Origin: UBA5266 sp964610025
GTDB taxonomy: Bacteria > Bacteroidota > Bacteroidia > Bacteroidales > WCHB1-69
Length of the DNA stretch: 55,689 nucleotides
Direction: 5' to 3'
Assembly: GCA_964610025.1 (NCBI GenBank)
Contig: CAZSTX010000005.1
Span: forward strand, 1-55,689
The notes under the pieces are model-generated. The model was not told the origin of the DNA. It did not search any database and saw only the letters and a program-made list of their open reading frames with translations. The translations under genes were made by a program, and so were the position numbers. This document shows, in pieces, positions 25,172-34,660 of this stretch (position 1 is the stretch's first letter; each line of letters begins with the position of its first letter).

Positions 25172-27616
25172 TTATTTACATTCGCTGCAAATAATATTCT
25201 TAACAGCTAAATTTTCGAGAATAAGAATAGAATATGTTTTTATTTCATTGCAAAAACGCGTTCTGTTTTTTTGAGCAGCCAATTTACAAGCTATTTCAAA
25301 ATTTTTCGTAATATAAGTATTTTCATTAATAGAATATAAATTCATATAAGTAAAAATAAAATCTTCGCTCACAGAAGTATCTGTAATATAAGCATCCATT
25401 GTTGTTCTAGCAAATTCATAATCTTCATACTCAATAAAAGTAGAAGCTACTTCGTAGGCTTTTTGCCAAGTGGAAATGGTTGGTAATGCTATTAATTTTA
25501 TTTTATCATAAGTTATATTCATTAAATTTTCATCAGGAGATTCACTTTCGTTTATATAATCCAATACTTTATATTGAAAAGTCATATTCAATGCGTCTAC
25601 CTTAGCAGGGTATGTCTTTCCAATAGTAGTATTATAAAATTTATCAATTTTAACTTGTGTAGGTGTTATTTGTGTTGTAGATGTTATTTCTACATCAAGC
25701 ACCGAACAGCAAAGAGCATTAAATTCAGCTATTAAATTTTTAGCATCAAATTTATATAAATCAATCACATTTTTCATATTATCAGAAGACCAAGCTCCTT
25801 TGAAAAATGATAGCATATAATATTTATTTGTTAAAAAAGGTAACATATTAGCACGATAAGGAATATTCATACTATCAATTAAATTTTTAGTGTATTTCCC
25901 GTCTTCTACTCTTTTCATAATAAATTTTTGAATCGCAAAAGCCATAGGAAAATCACCTTTTTCTAATGTTTTATTAAATTTATTTACAGTAAAACCTTGT
26001 TCATATTTTTCCGAAATATCATATGTTATATACATCGTGATGTGAGCTCTTCTATGATTTTTCAAAATAGGTTCTATATTTTTCAATAATTTACTATTTT
26101 TCAATTGTGTTTTTAAATCATTTTTCGACAAATTGGATAGATTAGCATATTCTTTATTATTTTTCAAATCATTTACTAATAGTTCATAGCCATCATCTAA
26201 ATCAATGGAATATGCAATATTTTCGATTTGCATTTTCTTTAGTGCAGCTACAATACTTTCAGAGCGTTTTTTTTGTAGAATTTCATTCGATTGTTGACTA
26301 CCTTCTAATGATGTAGTAGCAATAATTACTATGCTATCAATAATAAATCTTGGTTCTTTCAACGTTTCGATAAAGGGACGTATATCCTCTGCTTCATATT
26401 CTGATTTGTTGACTTCAAAAGGTACATTAAATTCTAAAACGGCTTTTTCGGGTTCGGGAATATAATTAATAGATGTTTGAATTCCAGACAAATCAGGGAG
26501 TAAACTTGTTTTTCCAGAATAATCTGATGTAACTTGTTTAATATTTGTTTTTACTAAAGTTTTACATACAGCTTTATCTTTTATAATTATAAGATTAATA
26601 TCATAGGGTGTTCTTACGTTGTTTGGAATTGTACCTATATAGGCGTTAAGTCCTTTATTCTTTTTATCCGTTATTTCGTTCTTTTTTACTAATTTATTAA
26701 ATTTAATATATTTTTGGAGTACTCCACGATTATAAAAATTAAGGTCTATATCATTTTGTTTATTACAAAGATATTGAGAATGTTGAACAATATCAATAGC
26801 TATAGCATCTTTTTTCTTCCCTATCAAACGTTTTAATTCTTTAATATTAGGATGAACAAAATAAATATCATTTCCTTTTAAGGTGATACATTTTTGTAGA
26901 TTTTCGATACCTTTCACTTCACATTTGCGACAAGTTTTTTCTTGATAGGGTTTTAAGCCATAAAGTTTTCTTGTGTAAGTAGTATTTTTATACGTAATAT
27001 TATCTTTATTAAACGATAAATCGTTACCAAAGACCAATGAGATGTATATATTTTTATTGTTCTCATCTACAGATGTTCCAACTCCAATATATGTAAATTT
27101 TTTATGCAATGGAATAATATTTGTTTTTGTGTTTTTCAATAAATAGCTAATAGCTTCAATTGCTACTTCTAAATAAGAATAGTCGCTTCTCGCATTGTCT
27201 TTTGAAGCTTTTGCTCTTGTTACTAGTTCGGCAACACGTTTGGTACCACCCGCTTTAACAGCACGTAATTCAGTAGTTTTCAAGTAACTCACTATGTTTT
27301 TGTAAGTTCTTTCTTTCTTTTTAGCCATAAATACTGATTGATAAGTAGCAGCACTATCTAATATCTCTTTATTTATTAATGCTTCTGCTGAATTGCAATT
27401 TTTACGTGAATAATTAATAACTTCAATGATACATTCTTTCATCAAATCATTGTCATAGTAAACTGGATTAAAATTCTTTAGAAAATCGGGATGCGTTTCT
27501 CCTAATTTTTCATAATCAATATCACAAACGGGTGCTTGCTGCGCAAATACAAAATAATTAAAAGTAAGAGATACTACTAAAAAAGGGGTTAAAAAATAAG
27601 TAAAAAATTTTTTCAT
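25172..27616 (-). CDS. exported CAP-domain and OmpA-like-domain protein
   Basis: The 814-residue product has a signal peptide (1-25, ending VFAQQ). Residues about 55-215 look like a CAP/SCP domain: CNSAEALINKEILDSAATYQ, later YIGVGTSVDENNKNIY and VFG. A CxxC pair sits near 230. A middle region of unknown fold follows. Residues about 395-490 resemble an OmpA-type peptidoglycan-binding domain (FEVNKSEYEAEDI, then NEILQKKRSESIV). A helical, possibly TPR-like tail ends with a CSEC motif near the last residue. It probably acts at the outer membrane/periplasm, but its role is unknown. It has its own -7 box. Confidence 0.65.
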   Translation of the reverse strand: MKKFFTYFLTPFLVVSLTFNYFVFAQQAPVCDIDYEKLGETHPDFLKNFNPVYYDNDLMKECIIEVINYSRKNCNSAEALINKEILDSAATYQSVFMAKKKERTYKNIVSYLKTTELRAVKAGGTKRVAELVTRAKASKDNARSDYSYLEVAIEAISYLLKNTKTNIIPLHKKFTYIGVGTSVDENNKNIYISLVFGNDLSFNKDNITYKNTTYTRKLYGLKPYQEKTCRKCEVKGIENLQKCITLKGNDIYFVHPNIKELKRLIGKKKDAIAIDIVQHSQYLCNKQNDIDLNFYNRGVLQKYIKFNKLVKKNEITDKKNKGLNAYIGTIPNNVRTPYDINLIIIKDKAVCKTLVKTNIKQVTSDYSGKTSLLPDLSGIQTSINYIPEPEKAVLEFNVPFEVNKSEYEAEDIRPFIETLKEPRFIIDSIVIIATTSLEGSQQSNEILQKKRSESIVAALKKMQIENIAYSIDLDDGYELLVNDLKNNKEYANLSNLSKNDLKTQLKNSKLLKNIEPILKNHRRAHITMYITYDISEKYEQGFTVNKFNKTLEKGDFPMAFAIQKFIMKRVEDGKYTKNLIDSMNIPYRANMLPFLTNKYYMLSFFKGAWSSDNMKNVIDLYKFDAKNLIAEFNALCCSVLDVEITSTTQITPTQVKIDKFYNTTIGKTYPAKVDALNMTFQYKVLDYINESESPDENLMNITYDKIKLIALPTISTWQKAYEVASTFIEYEDYEFARTTMDAYITDTSVSEDFIFTYMNLYSINENTYITKNFEIACKLAAQKNRTRFCNEIKTYSILILENLAVKNIICSECK

Positions 27617-27656
27617 TATTTATTATTTTAATTTAAATTGATAGTATTTTATTATG

Positions 27657-27664
27657 CAAAAGTA
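27657..27664 (-). promoter_or_regulatory. -7 box of the CAP/OmpA-like gene
   Basis: The minus-strand TACTTTTG followed by C lies about 40 bases before the ATG at 27616. It sits inside a small AT palindrome, AAAAGTA-ATACTTTT. Confidence 0.5.
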
Positions 27665-27702
27665 ATACTTTTTTTTATATTTTCTTTATAATTTTCATTT
27701 TT

Positions 27703-28797
27703 TCACACATTAAATCGAATATGTAAAATATCTCCATCTTTTATGAGATAGTTTTTCCCTTCTACTGTCATCTTTCCTGCTTTTTTACAATTAAGTTCAC
27801 TTCCGTATGCAATTAAATCGTCATATTTAATGACTTCTGCACGAATAAAACCTCTTTCTAAATCGCTATGTATAACACCTGCTGCTTGCGGTGCTAAGGT
27901 TCCTAATGGAATTGTCCATGCTCTATTTTCTTTCCCTCCCACTGTAAAAAACGATATGAGATTCAACAATTTATAAGATGCTTGCAACAACTTATTTACT
28001 CCCGGTTCTTTTAATCCAACATCTTCTAAAAAAACCATTTGGTCTTTTTCTTCTAACTCTGCTATTTCGGCTTCTAATTTTCCAGCTATTACTAACACAT
28101 GGGTATCAGTATCTTTAAAAAACTCCAACACCGAATCGGAATATTTATTTCCTGTTAATACCGATTTTTCATCTACATTACATACATAGAGAACAGGTTT
28201 ATCGGTCAACAACATCAAGTCTTCCACTACTTTTTTTTCATTATCAGGCAGTTGCAAAGTTCTTGAGTTTTGAAAATTTTCGAGATGTGTTTTATATTTT
28301 TGCAATACTTCTATCTGAAATCGTGCTTCTTTATCGCCTACTCTTAGTGCTTTCTCTACTTTTTGTATTTTACGTTCTATTTGTTCTAAATCTTTAATTT
28401 GAAGTTCTAAATCAATAGTTTCTATATCTCTGATAGGATTAATATTTCCATCTATATGTGGCAAATTAGCATCTTCATAGCAGCGTAATACATGAATAAG
28501 TGCATCGCATAAACGTATATCAGATAAAAAAGAATTCCCAATTCCTTCGCCAGCACTCGAACCTTTTGCTAATCCAGGAATGTCAATTATTTCGACAGTA
28601 GCATACACTAATTTTTCTGCTATAATGAGTTGATGTATCTTCTCTAATCGCTTATCGGGGACATTACAAATACCTATATTCGACTTCTCGGTACTAAAAG
28701 CAAAATTAGTTATTTGTGCTTTTGTTTTCGACATACAATTAAACAAAGTAGTCTTTCCAGCATTGGAAATACCGACAATACCACATTTTAATCCCAT
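27703..28797 (-). CDS. ychF: redox-regulated ATPase YchF
   Basis: YchF belongs to the Obg-family P-loop proteins but prefers ATP; it is ribosome-associated. The 364-residue protein has the P-loop at 8-16, the G3 motif DIPGLAKGSSAGEGIGN, the G4-equivalent NVDE, the coiled-coil region (about 130-200) and a C-terminal TGS domain ending in the family-typical KDGDILHIRFNV. The P-loop reads GISNAGKT where most bacterial YchF have GLPNVGKS, and the switch I segment FAFSTEKSN differs from the usual FPFCTIEPN. The rest is well conserved, so function is probably kept. Confidence 0.93.
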   Translation of the reverse strand: MGLKCGIVGISNAGKTTLFNCMSKTKAQITNFAFSTEKSNIGICNVPDKRLEKIHQLIIAEKLVYATVEIIDIPGLAKGSSAGEGIGNSFLSDIRLCDALIHVLRCYEDANLPHIDGNINPIRDIETIDLELQIKDLEQIERKIQKVEKALRVGDKEARFQIEVLQKYKTHLENFQNSRTLQLPDNEKKVVEDLMLLTDKPVLYVCNVDEKSVLTGNKYSDSVLEFFKDTDTHVLVIAGKLEAEIAELEEKDQMVFLEDVGLKEPGVNKLLQASYKLLNLISFFTVGGKENRAWTIPLGTLAPQAAGVIHSDLERGFIRAEVIKYDDLIAYGSELNCKKAGKMTVEGKNYLIKDGDILHIRFNV

Positions 28798-28807
28798 AAA
28801 ACTATGT

Positions 28808-29053
28808 TTAGAAATCTAAATTAATATCTACAACCGATTTTATTTCCGGAAGATGTTTTTTTAAAGTTTTTTCTACACCATCTTTTAGTGTCATTCTGCT
28901 ATAAGGACAACTGCCACAAGCTCCTTGCAGTTCTACTTTCACTATATTATCAGGGGTTAATTCTACAAAGCGAATATTGCCTCCATCGGCTTGAAGATGA
29001 GGTCTTATTTGGTCAAGTATTTGAATTACTTTTTCTTCTAATGTCATTTCCAT
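28808..29053 (-). CDS. NifU-like C-terminal domain iron-sulfur protein (Nfu)
   Basis: The 81-residue protein starts at the ATG at 29053. A longer frame to 29125 adds 24 hydrophobic residues encoded by promoter sequence and is rejected. It consists of one Nfu domain: LDQIRPHLQADGGNIRFVEL followed by the cluster-binding CGSCPYS and LKDGVEKTLKK. It would carry a [4Fe-4S] cluster for delivery to target proteins. It is 11 bases upstream of ychF on the same strand and has its own promoter. Confidence 0.93.
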   Translation of the reverse strand: MEMTLEEKVIQILDQIRPHLQADGGNIRFVELTPDNIVKVELQGACGSCPYSRMTLKDGVEKTLKKHLPEIKSVVDINLDF

Positions 29054-29084
29054 TTTAAAATAAATTTTAAATTTAAAATTTTTG

Positions 29085-29092
29085 CAAAAATA
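29085..29092 (-). promoter_or_regulatory. -7 box of nfu-ychF
   Basis: The minus-strand TATTTTTG followed by C lies 31 bases before the nfu ATG at 29053. This box supports the shorter nfu start. Confidence 0.6.
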
Positions 29093-29211
29093 CACGAAAA
29101 TACGAAACAATAGTAAATATTTCACTAAAAATTATAAATCTATTCTTATTTTATATTAGATAGCTCAAATTTATCGTTATAATAAATTAATTTTTCATAA
29201 AAAAATGAGAC

Positions 29212-29835
29212 ATGAATAATAGTTGGATTGAAAAATGGGATGAAAGATATAAGCAGAAAGAATTTGTTTATGGTAAAACACCCAATCTTTTCTTTAAAGA
29301 GCAAATTAGTAAACTAACTATAGGTTCTGCACTCTTTCCTGCTGAAGGAGAAGGACGCAATGCTGTGTTTGCTGCACAACTTGGCTGGGCGGTTGCTGCA
29401 TTCGATATTAGTAGCGAAGCAAAAAAGAAAGCTCTTTTATTAGCTAAGGAAAATAATGTGAAAATTGATTATCAAGTAGGTTGTATAGACACTGTAAACT
29501 ATAATCAATCCCAATTTGATGCAATAGTTCTAATTTATGCACATTTTGCTCCTAATATGCGTTCAGAAATACATAAAAAATTAAGTAATTATTTAAAAAC
29601 AAATGGACTAATAATATTAGAAGGGTTTAGTAAAAATCACACACAACACCAGCAAACAAACGAAAAAGTAGGTGGACCACGTAATAGCGAAGCATTATTT
29701 TCAATAGAAGAAATAAAAGCAGATTTTTATAACTACAACATCATACAATTAACAAAATCAGAAGTCTATCTAAATGAAGGCATTAGTCACAATGGTTACA
29801 GTTCTGTTATTAGATTTATAGGTCAAAAAAAGTAA
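29212..29835 (+). CDS. class I SAM-dependent methyltransferase (TehB-like)
   Basis: The product is 207 residues with a Rossmann methyltransferase core: WDERYKQKEFVYGKTPN at the start, then motif I variant FPAEGEGRNAVFAA, acidic ribose ligand in AAFDIS, and motif IV FDAIVLIYAHF. The arrangement matches tellurite-resistance TehB/thiopurine-type small-molecule methyltransferases widely found in Bacteroidota. Substrate cannot be predicted. No obvious TAnnTTTG box was found in front. Confidence 0.85.
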   Translation: MNNSWIEKWDERYKQKEFVYGKTPNLFFKEQISKLTIGSALFPAEGEGRNAVFAAQLGWAVAAFDISSEAKKKALLLAKENNVKIDYQVGCIDTVNYNQSQFDAIVLIYAHFAPNMRSEIHKKLSNYLKTNGLIILEGFSKNHTQHQQTNEKVGGPRNSEALFSIEEIKADFYNYNIIQLTKSEVYLNEGISHNGYSSVIRFIGQKK

Positions 29836-29872
29836 TTTTTCATATTATCATTAAAGATAGTAATTATTATGA

Positions 29873-29880
29873 TAATTTTG
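29873..29880 (+). promoter_or_regulatory. -7 box of the antiporter gene
   Basis: TAATTTTG followed by C lies 58 bases before the ATG at 29938. Confidence 0.5.
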
Positions 29881-29937
29881 CAAAAAAAAATACCATACTA
29901 TTAAACAATAAAAACACTCCAAAATAAAATAATAATT

Positions 29938-32094
29938 ATGATAGATTTTTTCAGTAAATTAACTCAAGAATTTATGTTACCATTAGAAAATCCTATTTTA
30001 GTTTTTTCATTGGTATTATTTATTATATTATTATCTCCCATTGTTTTAAAAAGATTTAATATTCCTGGAATAATAGGTTTAATTATAGCTGGCGTTATTA
30101 TTGGACCTCATGGATTATATATTTTAGAAAAAAACTCGGCTGTCGACCTTTTTTCTACCATAGGTCTTTTGTATATAATGTTTATTGCTGGATTAGAATT
30201 AGATTTAAATGAATTTAAAGCCAATAAATACAAAAGTCTTTTATTTGGCATATTAACTTTTATTTTACCCTTATCCATCGGATTTCCCGTATGTCATTAT
30301 TTATTAGGATATGATTTTAATGCAAGTTTTCTTACTGCCAGCATGTTTGCCACTCACACATTGGTAGCTTATCCGATAGTAAGTAAATTAGGTGTGTCTA
30401 AAAATCAAGCAGTAGCTGTTACCGTAGGGGGAACAATTCTAACCGACACAGCAGTACTTATTATTTTAGCCGTTATTATGGGGAAAAGCCAAGGTTCTTT
30501 AAGTCAAGAATTTTGGATAAAACTTGGCATATCATTAGCTATTTTTACAGCTATTATGTTTTTAATTATTCCCCGTGTAGCTAAATGGTTTTTTCGCAAA
30601 TTAGAAAGTGAAAAACACTCCCATTATATTTTTGTATTATCAGTTGTCTTTTTTGCTGCATTTTTAGCTGAAGTAGCTGGCGTAGAACCTATTATTGGAG
30701 CTTTTGTAGCAGGTTTAGCACTCAACAAACTCATTCCCAACTCTTCTGCTTTAATGAATCGCATCGAATTTATGGGCAATTCATTATTCATACCTTTTTT
30801 TCTGATTAGTGTAGGAATGATAGTAGACGTAAGCGTTATTTTAAGTGGACCTATGGCTATTATAATAGCTATTACGCTTTCGGTAGTAGCTATTACTGGA
30901 AAGTGGGTAGCAGCCTTATTTACTCAATTATTTTTCAGGTACTCCAAAGTGCAACGTCAACTTATATTTGGACTTAGCAGTGCGCACGCAGCAGCCACTC
31001 TCGCTGTTATATTAGTAGGTCACAGAGCTGGTATTATTGACGATAATATACTTAACGGGACCATTATTCTTATTTTAATTACTTGTATCATTGCTTCGTT
31101 TGCAACCGAAAAAGCAGGAAAAAAACTCATTATCCAATCGGACGATGAAGAAACAAGTGTAGTAAAAACAAACACTACAAAAAGTGAACACATTCTCTTA
31201 CCTATTGAAAACGTAACAAATATTGAGAAAATTGAAAAAATATTGGAATTTGCTATTTTTATTAAAGATAAAAAATCTGCACATCCTATATCGGTACTTA
31301 CTGTTGTATCTAACGACAATGAAGCTGAAATCAATATAGTTAAAGCAAGAAATAAATTAGAAGATTTTGTACGTCATGCCTCTGCTTCCGAAACCAAAGT
31401 TAGTGTGATTACTACTATCGACCATAATCCAGGAAGTGGTATCGGACGCATTTCGCGAGAAATCATGGCTGATATTATCGTTTTAGGCTGGCCTTCGCGT
31501 ACAGGATTTATTGATAAATTAATTGGTGAAAAAATAGATAATATTTTAACCAATACCGATAAAACTATTTACGTATGCCATTTAGAGAAGCCTTTAATCT
31601 TACATAAAAGAATTATTATTACCATTCCACCTTTGGCAGAACATGAAAATGGATTTAAATTGTGGTTTATAAATATGGCAAAATTAGCACAAGAACTTAG
31701 TATATCCATTCAACTTTATTCTAATGAATCGACACAGAAAGCCATCGATAGACTATATAAAAAGAATAAATTAACGGCAAGTATGAATAAATATATTTTT
31801 GCCGAATGGGACGACTTCTTAATCCTATCTAGAAATATTCATGAAGACGACCTTATTGTTTTAGTCTCCGCTCGAAAAGGAGCAACTTCTTATCTAAGCA
31901 TCATGGATAAATTACCTTGGAAATTAGAAAAATATTTCAAAACTAACAGTAGATTAATAATTTATCCCCAACATTTTAGTGGAGACAACTTTTTCGACCA
32001 ATACCATGATGTAACAGGTGTTCCTTTAAATAAAGGAATAGAAGCTATGCAAAAAATTGGGAAAGAAATTGGATCTATTTTTACAAAAAAATAA
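29938..32094 (+). CDS. CPA2-family cation:proton antiporter with C-terminal Usp-like domain
   Basis: The product is a 718-residue protein. Residues about 15-395 form 12-13 transmembrane helices with the CPA2 features GLIIAGVIIGPHGL, FIAGLELDLNEFK, a crossover helix around THTLVAYPIVSKLG, and EPIIGAFVAGLALN. Residues about 415-540 and 555-700 look like tandem universal-stress-protein-like cytoplasmic domains (IVLGWPSRTG with PSRTG resembling the nucleotide-binding loop). It exchanges Na+ or K+ for protons; ion specificity is not decided by sequence. It stands alone, with its own promoter. Confidence 0.85.
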   Translation: MIDFFSKLTQEFMLPLENPILVFSLVLFIILLSPIVLKRFNIPGIIGLIIAGVIIGPHGLYILEKNSAVDLFSTIGLLYIMFIAGLELDLNEFKANKYKSLLFGILTFILPLSIGFPVCHYLLGYDFNASFLTASMFATHTLVAYPIVSKLGVSKNQAVAVTVGGTILTDTAVLIILAVIMGKSQGSLSQEFWIKLGISLAIFTAIMFLIIPRVAKWFFRKLESEKHSHYIFVLSVVFFAAFLAEVAGVEPIIGAFVAGLALNKLIPNSSALMNRIEFMGNSLFIPFFLISVGMIVDVSVILSGPMAIIIAITLSVVAITGKWVAALFTQLFFRYSKVQRQLIFGLSSAHAAATLAVILVGHRAGIIDDNILNGTIILILITCIIASFATEKAGKKLIIQSDDEETSVVKTNTTKSEHILLPIENVTNIEKIEKILEFAIFIKDKKSAHPISVLTVVSNDNEAEINIVKARNKLEDFVRHASASETKVSVITTIDHNPGSGIGRISREIMADIIVLGWPSRTGFIDKLIGEKIDNILTNTDKTIYVCHLEKPLILHKRIIITIPPLAEHENGFKLWFINMAKLAQELSISIQLYSNESTQKAIDRLYKKNKLTASMNKYIFAEWDDFLILSRNIHEDDLIVLVSARKGATSYLSIMDKLPWKLEKYFKTNSRLIIYPQHFSGDNFFDQYHDVTGVPLNKGIEAMQKIGKEIGSIFTKK

Positions 32095-32297
32095 CATTTT
32101 TACTGTTCTATTTAGTTTTATAGTACTCTATTTTCTTTGCTAACCAACTCTTATATTACATTAACTTTATTAGCTTTTGACAAATGATTCATAAACACTA
32201 TCCCATTTGTATAAAAATATTTAAGTTTATTTTTTCGCATACCTAAAAGCAAAAAAACAAATATTTCATTTACAAGATTTGACTTTATGTTTTTTTA

Positions 32298-32305
32298 TAC
32301 TTTTG
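32298..32305 (+). promoter_or_regulatory. -7 box of the helicase gene
   Basis: TACTTTTG lies 44 bases before the TTG start at 32350. An ATTG at 32278-32281 is 16 bases farther up, a slightly short spacing. Nothing else is seen in the 255-base gap before the gene. Confidence 0.5.
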
Positions 32306-32349
32306 TATGATAAAAATATAGGAATAATTTTTTAATAAAATAATTAAAA

Positions 32350-34659
32350 TTGAAGGCATTATTTGAAGAACTCAATAACGAACAAAAAAAAGCAGTATCT
32401 CACATCAATGGAGCTATGATGGTAATAGCTGGAGCAGGTTCTGGTAAAACGCGTGTTTTAACACATCGTATTGCCTATATGATTACACAAGGTGTCAATC
32501 CATTTGAAATACTCAGCCTGACCTTTACCAATAAAGCTGCTGCAGAAATGAAGGAAAGAATTATGACATTACTCAATAATACTATAGGACGTAATGTTTG
32601 GATGGGAACTTTTCATTCTATTTTTAATAAAATATTGCATATAGAATCAGAATATTTGGGTTTTTCTAAAAATTTTACGGTTTATAATCAAGACGACAGC
32701 AAAAATTTAATAAAGACAATTATAAAAGAAAAAAAATTAGACGACAAACAATACCGCCCTTCTGTAGTTCAAAGCATCATATCAAATGTAAAAGCTAATT
32801 TAATATCTCCCGAAGAATACAATAATAATTCTTTAATATACAAAGAAAATCAGGCTAAAAGATTAGACATGTTAGGCGATATCTATACAACCTATAATCA
32901 GCGATTAAAACGTATAGATGCAATGGATTTTGACGATTTGCTCTTTAATATGTACGTCTTATTAAGAGATTTTCCCGACATGCTTTACAAATACCAACAT
33001 AAATTCAAATACATATTAGTAGATGAATACCAAGACACGAACTACGTACAGTATCAAATTGTAAAAAAATTAGCCGCCTTGCATGAAAACATCTGCGTTG
33101 TTGGCGATGATGCACAAAGCATTTACGCATTTAGAGGTGCTAACATTCAAAATATTATAAATTTTAAAGAAGATTATCCTGATTGTAAATTATTTAAATT
33201 AGAACAAAATTATCGTTCCACTAAAACAATACTGCACGCTGCTAATGCTGTTATTAAAAACAACCAAGAGCAAATACATAAAACCATATGGACAGCTAAT
33301 GATGAAGGAAAAAAAATAAAAATAATAGAATGCCTTAGCGAAGCAGATGAAGCACAAAAAGTGATAGACTCTATCGTTTATTATAAAGAAAATAAAACAT
33401 TAACATACAAAGATTTCAGTATTTTATATCGTACCAATGCTCAATCGCGAGCTTTTGAAGAAGTGTGCATCAGAAAAGGAATACCCTATCGTATTTATGG
33501 TGGAAAATCTTTTTATCAACGCAAAGAAATAAAAGACATATTAGCATATTATCGCTTGACAGTCAATTTTAAAGATGATGAATCTTTACGGCGTATTATC
33601 AATTATCCACAAAGAGGTATTGGAACAACTACTATGGATAAAATAATGGCTGTGGCAAACGACAATAATTGTTCAATATGGGAAATTATTTCTCAACCAG
33701 AAAAATATTACAACATTCTCAATCAAGGAACTTGGAATAAACTAAACAATTTTGTAGACAAAATTAAAAGTTTTCATTTTTTATTAGACCAAAAAGATGC
33801 TTTTGAATTAGGAAAATACATTGCTGATAAAAGCGGCATAACAGAAGAATTAAAAGCATTAACAGAAGAAAAAGAACGCTACGAAAATCTTGGCGAATTA
33901 TTCAATGCAATGAAAGATTTTACTGAAAGAACACCCGAAAATACCATCGATTTCGAAACAGGCGAAGACCTGAGCAATTATTTTCCTTCTATCAACCGTT
34001 TTTTAGACGAAGTTGTGCTTCTTACCGATGCCGACGAAGAAGATAAAACAAATAGTAACAAAGTAAAACTCATGACTATACATGCTTCAAAAGGCTTGGA
34101 ATTTCCTTATGTTTATATAGTAGGATTAGAAGAAAATTTATTCCCATCTCACATGGTTAGTAGTCATTCTGAAATGGAAGAAGAACGAAGATTGTTTTAT
34201 GTAGCCATTACACGAACAAAAGAACACCTCACTTTATCTTACGCTAGAAGTCGTTTTGTTTTTGGTACTATCAATTATGCTACTCCAAGCTCTTTTCTTA
34301 AGGAAATAGACACGCGTCTTATCGAAAAAATGTACACTTCATTTAATCAATCATCTGTTATTTATAAAACTAAAATTCAAAAAACTACTAACACATTTCC
34401 CCCAAAAATTACTACTATAAACAAAAAAGAAGCACAAGAAGTATCACAAATAAAATCAACAATAGCATTAGGAGCTGAAATTGAACATTTAAAACAGTTA
34501 AAAGTAGGCATGAAAGTATTTCATGATAAATTTGGACTAGGTAAAATTGAAGAACTAATAGAAGATGGAGCTAATAGTAAAACCATTATTTCTTTTGAAA
34601 AATTTGGAACAAAAACAATGCTACTACGCTTTGCTAAACTAAAAATTGTCAATCAATAA
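32350..34659 (+). CDS. UvrD/PcrA-type superfamily 1 DNA helicase
   Basis: This is a 3'-5' DNA helicase of 769 residues for repair and replication. It contains LNNEQKKAV, Walker A GAGSGKTRVL, motif Ia LTFTNKAAAEM, Walker B VDEYQDTN, motif III GDDAQSIYAFRGA, motif IV EQNYRS, motif V TIHASKGLEF and motif VI VAITRTKEHL. The C-terminal VGMKVFHDKFGLGKIE Tudor-like tail is typical of PcrA/UvrD. The start is TTG at 32350; no ATG precedes the conserved LNNEQ segment. The next gene starts one base after its stop. Confidence 0.95.
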   Translation: MKALFEELNNEQKKAVSHINGAMMVIAGAGSGKTRVLTHRIAYMITQGVNPFEILSLTFTNKAAAEMKERIMTLLNNTIGRNVWMGTFHSIFNKILHIESEYLGFSKNFTVYNQDDSKNLIKTIIKEKKLDDKQYRPSVVQSIISNVKANLISPEEYNNNSLIYKENQAKRLDMLGDIYTTYNQRLKRIDAMDFDDLLFNMYVLLRDFPDMLYKYQHKFKYILVDEYQDTNYVQYQIVKKLAALHENICVVGDDAQSIYAFRGANIQNIINFKEDYPDCKLFKLEQNYRSTKTILHAANAVIKNNQEQIHKTIWTANDEGKKIKIIECLSEADEAQKVIDSIVYYKENKTLTYKDFSILYRTNAQSRAFEEVCIRKGIPYRIYGGKSFYQRKEIKDILAYYRLTVNFKDDESLRRIINYPQRGIGTTTMDKIMAVANDNNCSIWEIISQPEKYYNILNQGTWNKLNNFVDKIKSFHFLLDQKDAFELGKYIADKSGITEELKALTEEKERYENLGELFNAMKDFTERTPENTIDFETGEDLSNYFPSINRFLDEVVLLTDADEEDKTNSNKVKLMTIHASKGLEFPYVYIVGLEENLFPSHMVSSHSEMEEERRLFYVAITRTKEHLTLSYARSRFVFGTINYATPSSFLKEIDTRLIEKMYTSFNQSSVIYKTKIQKTTNTFPPKITTINKKEAQEVSQIKSTIALGAEIEHLKQLKVGMKVFHDKFGLGKIEELIEDGANSKTIISFEKFGTKTMLLRFAKLKIVNQ

Positions 34660-34660
34660 T

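Noticed and set aside
29054..29125. A 24-residue hydrophobic extension of the Nfu protein, which could look like a signal peptide.
   Set aside because: It overlaps the TATTTTTG promoter, and Nfu proteins are cytosolic.
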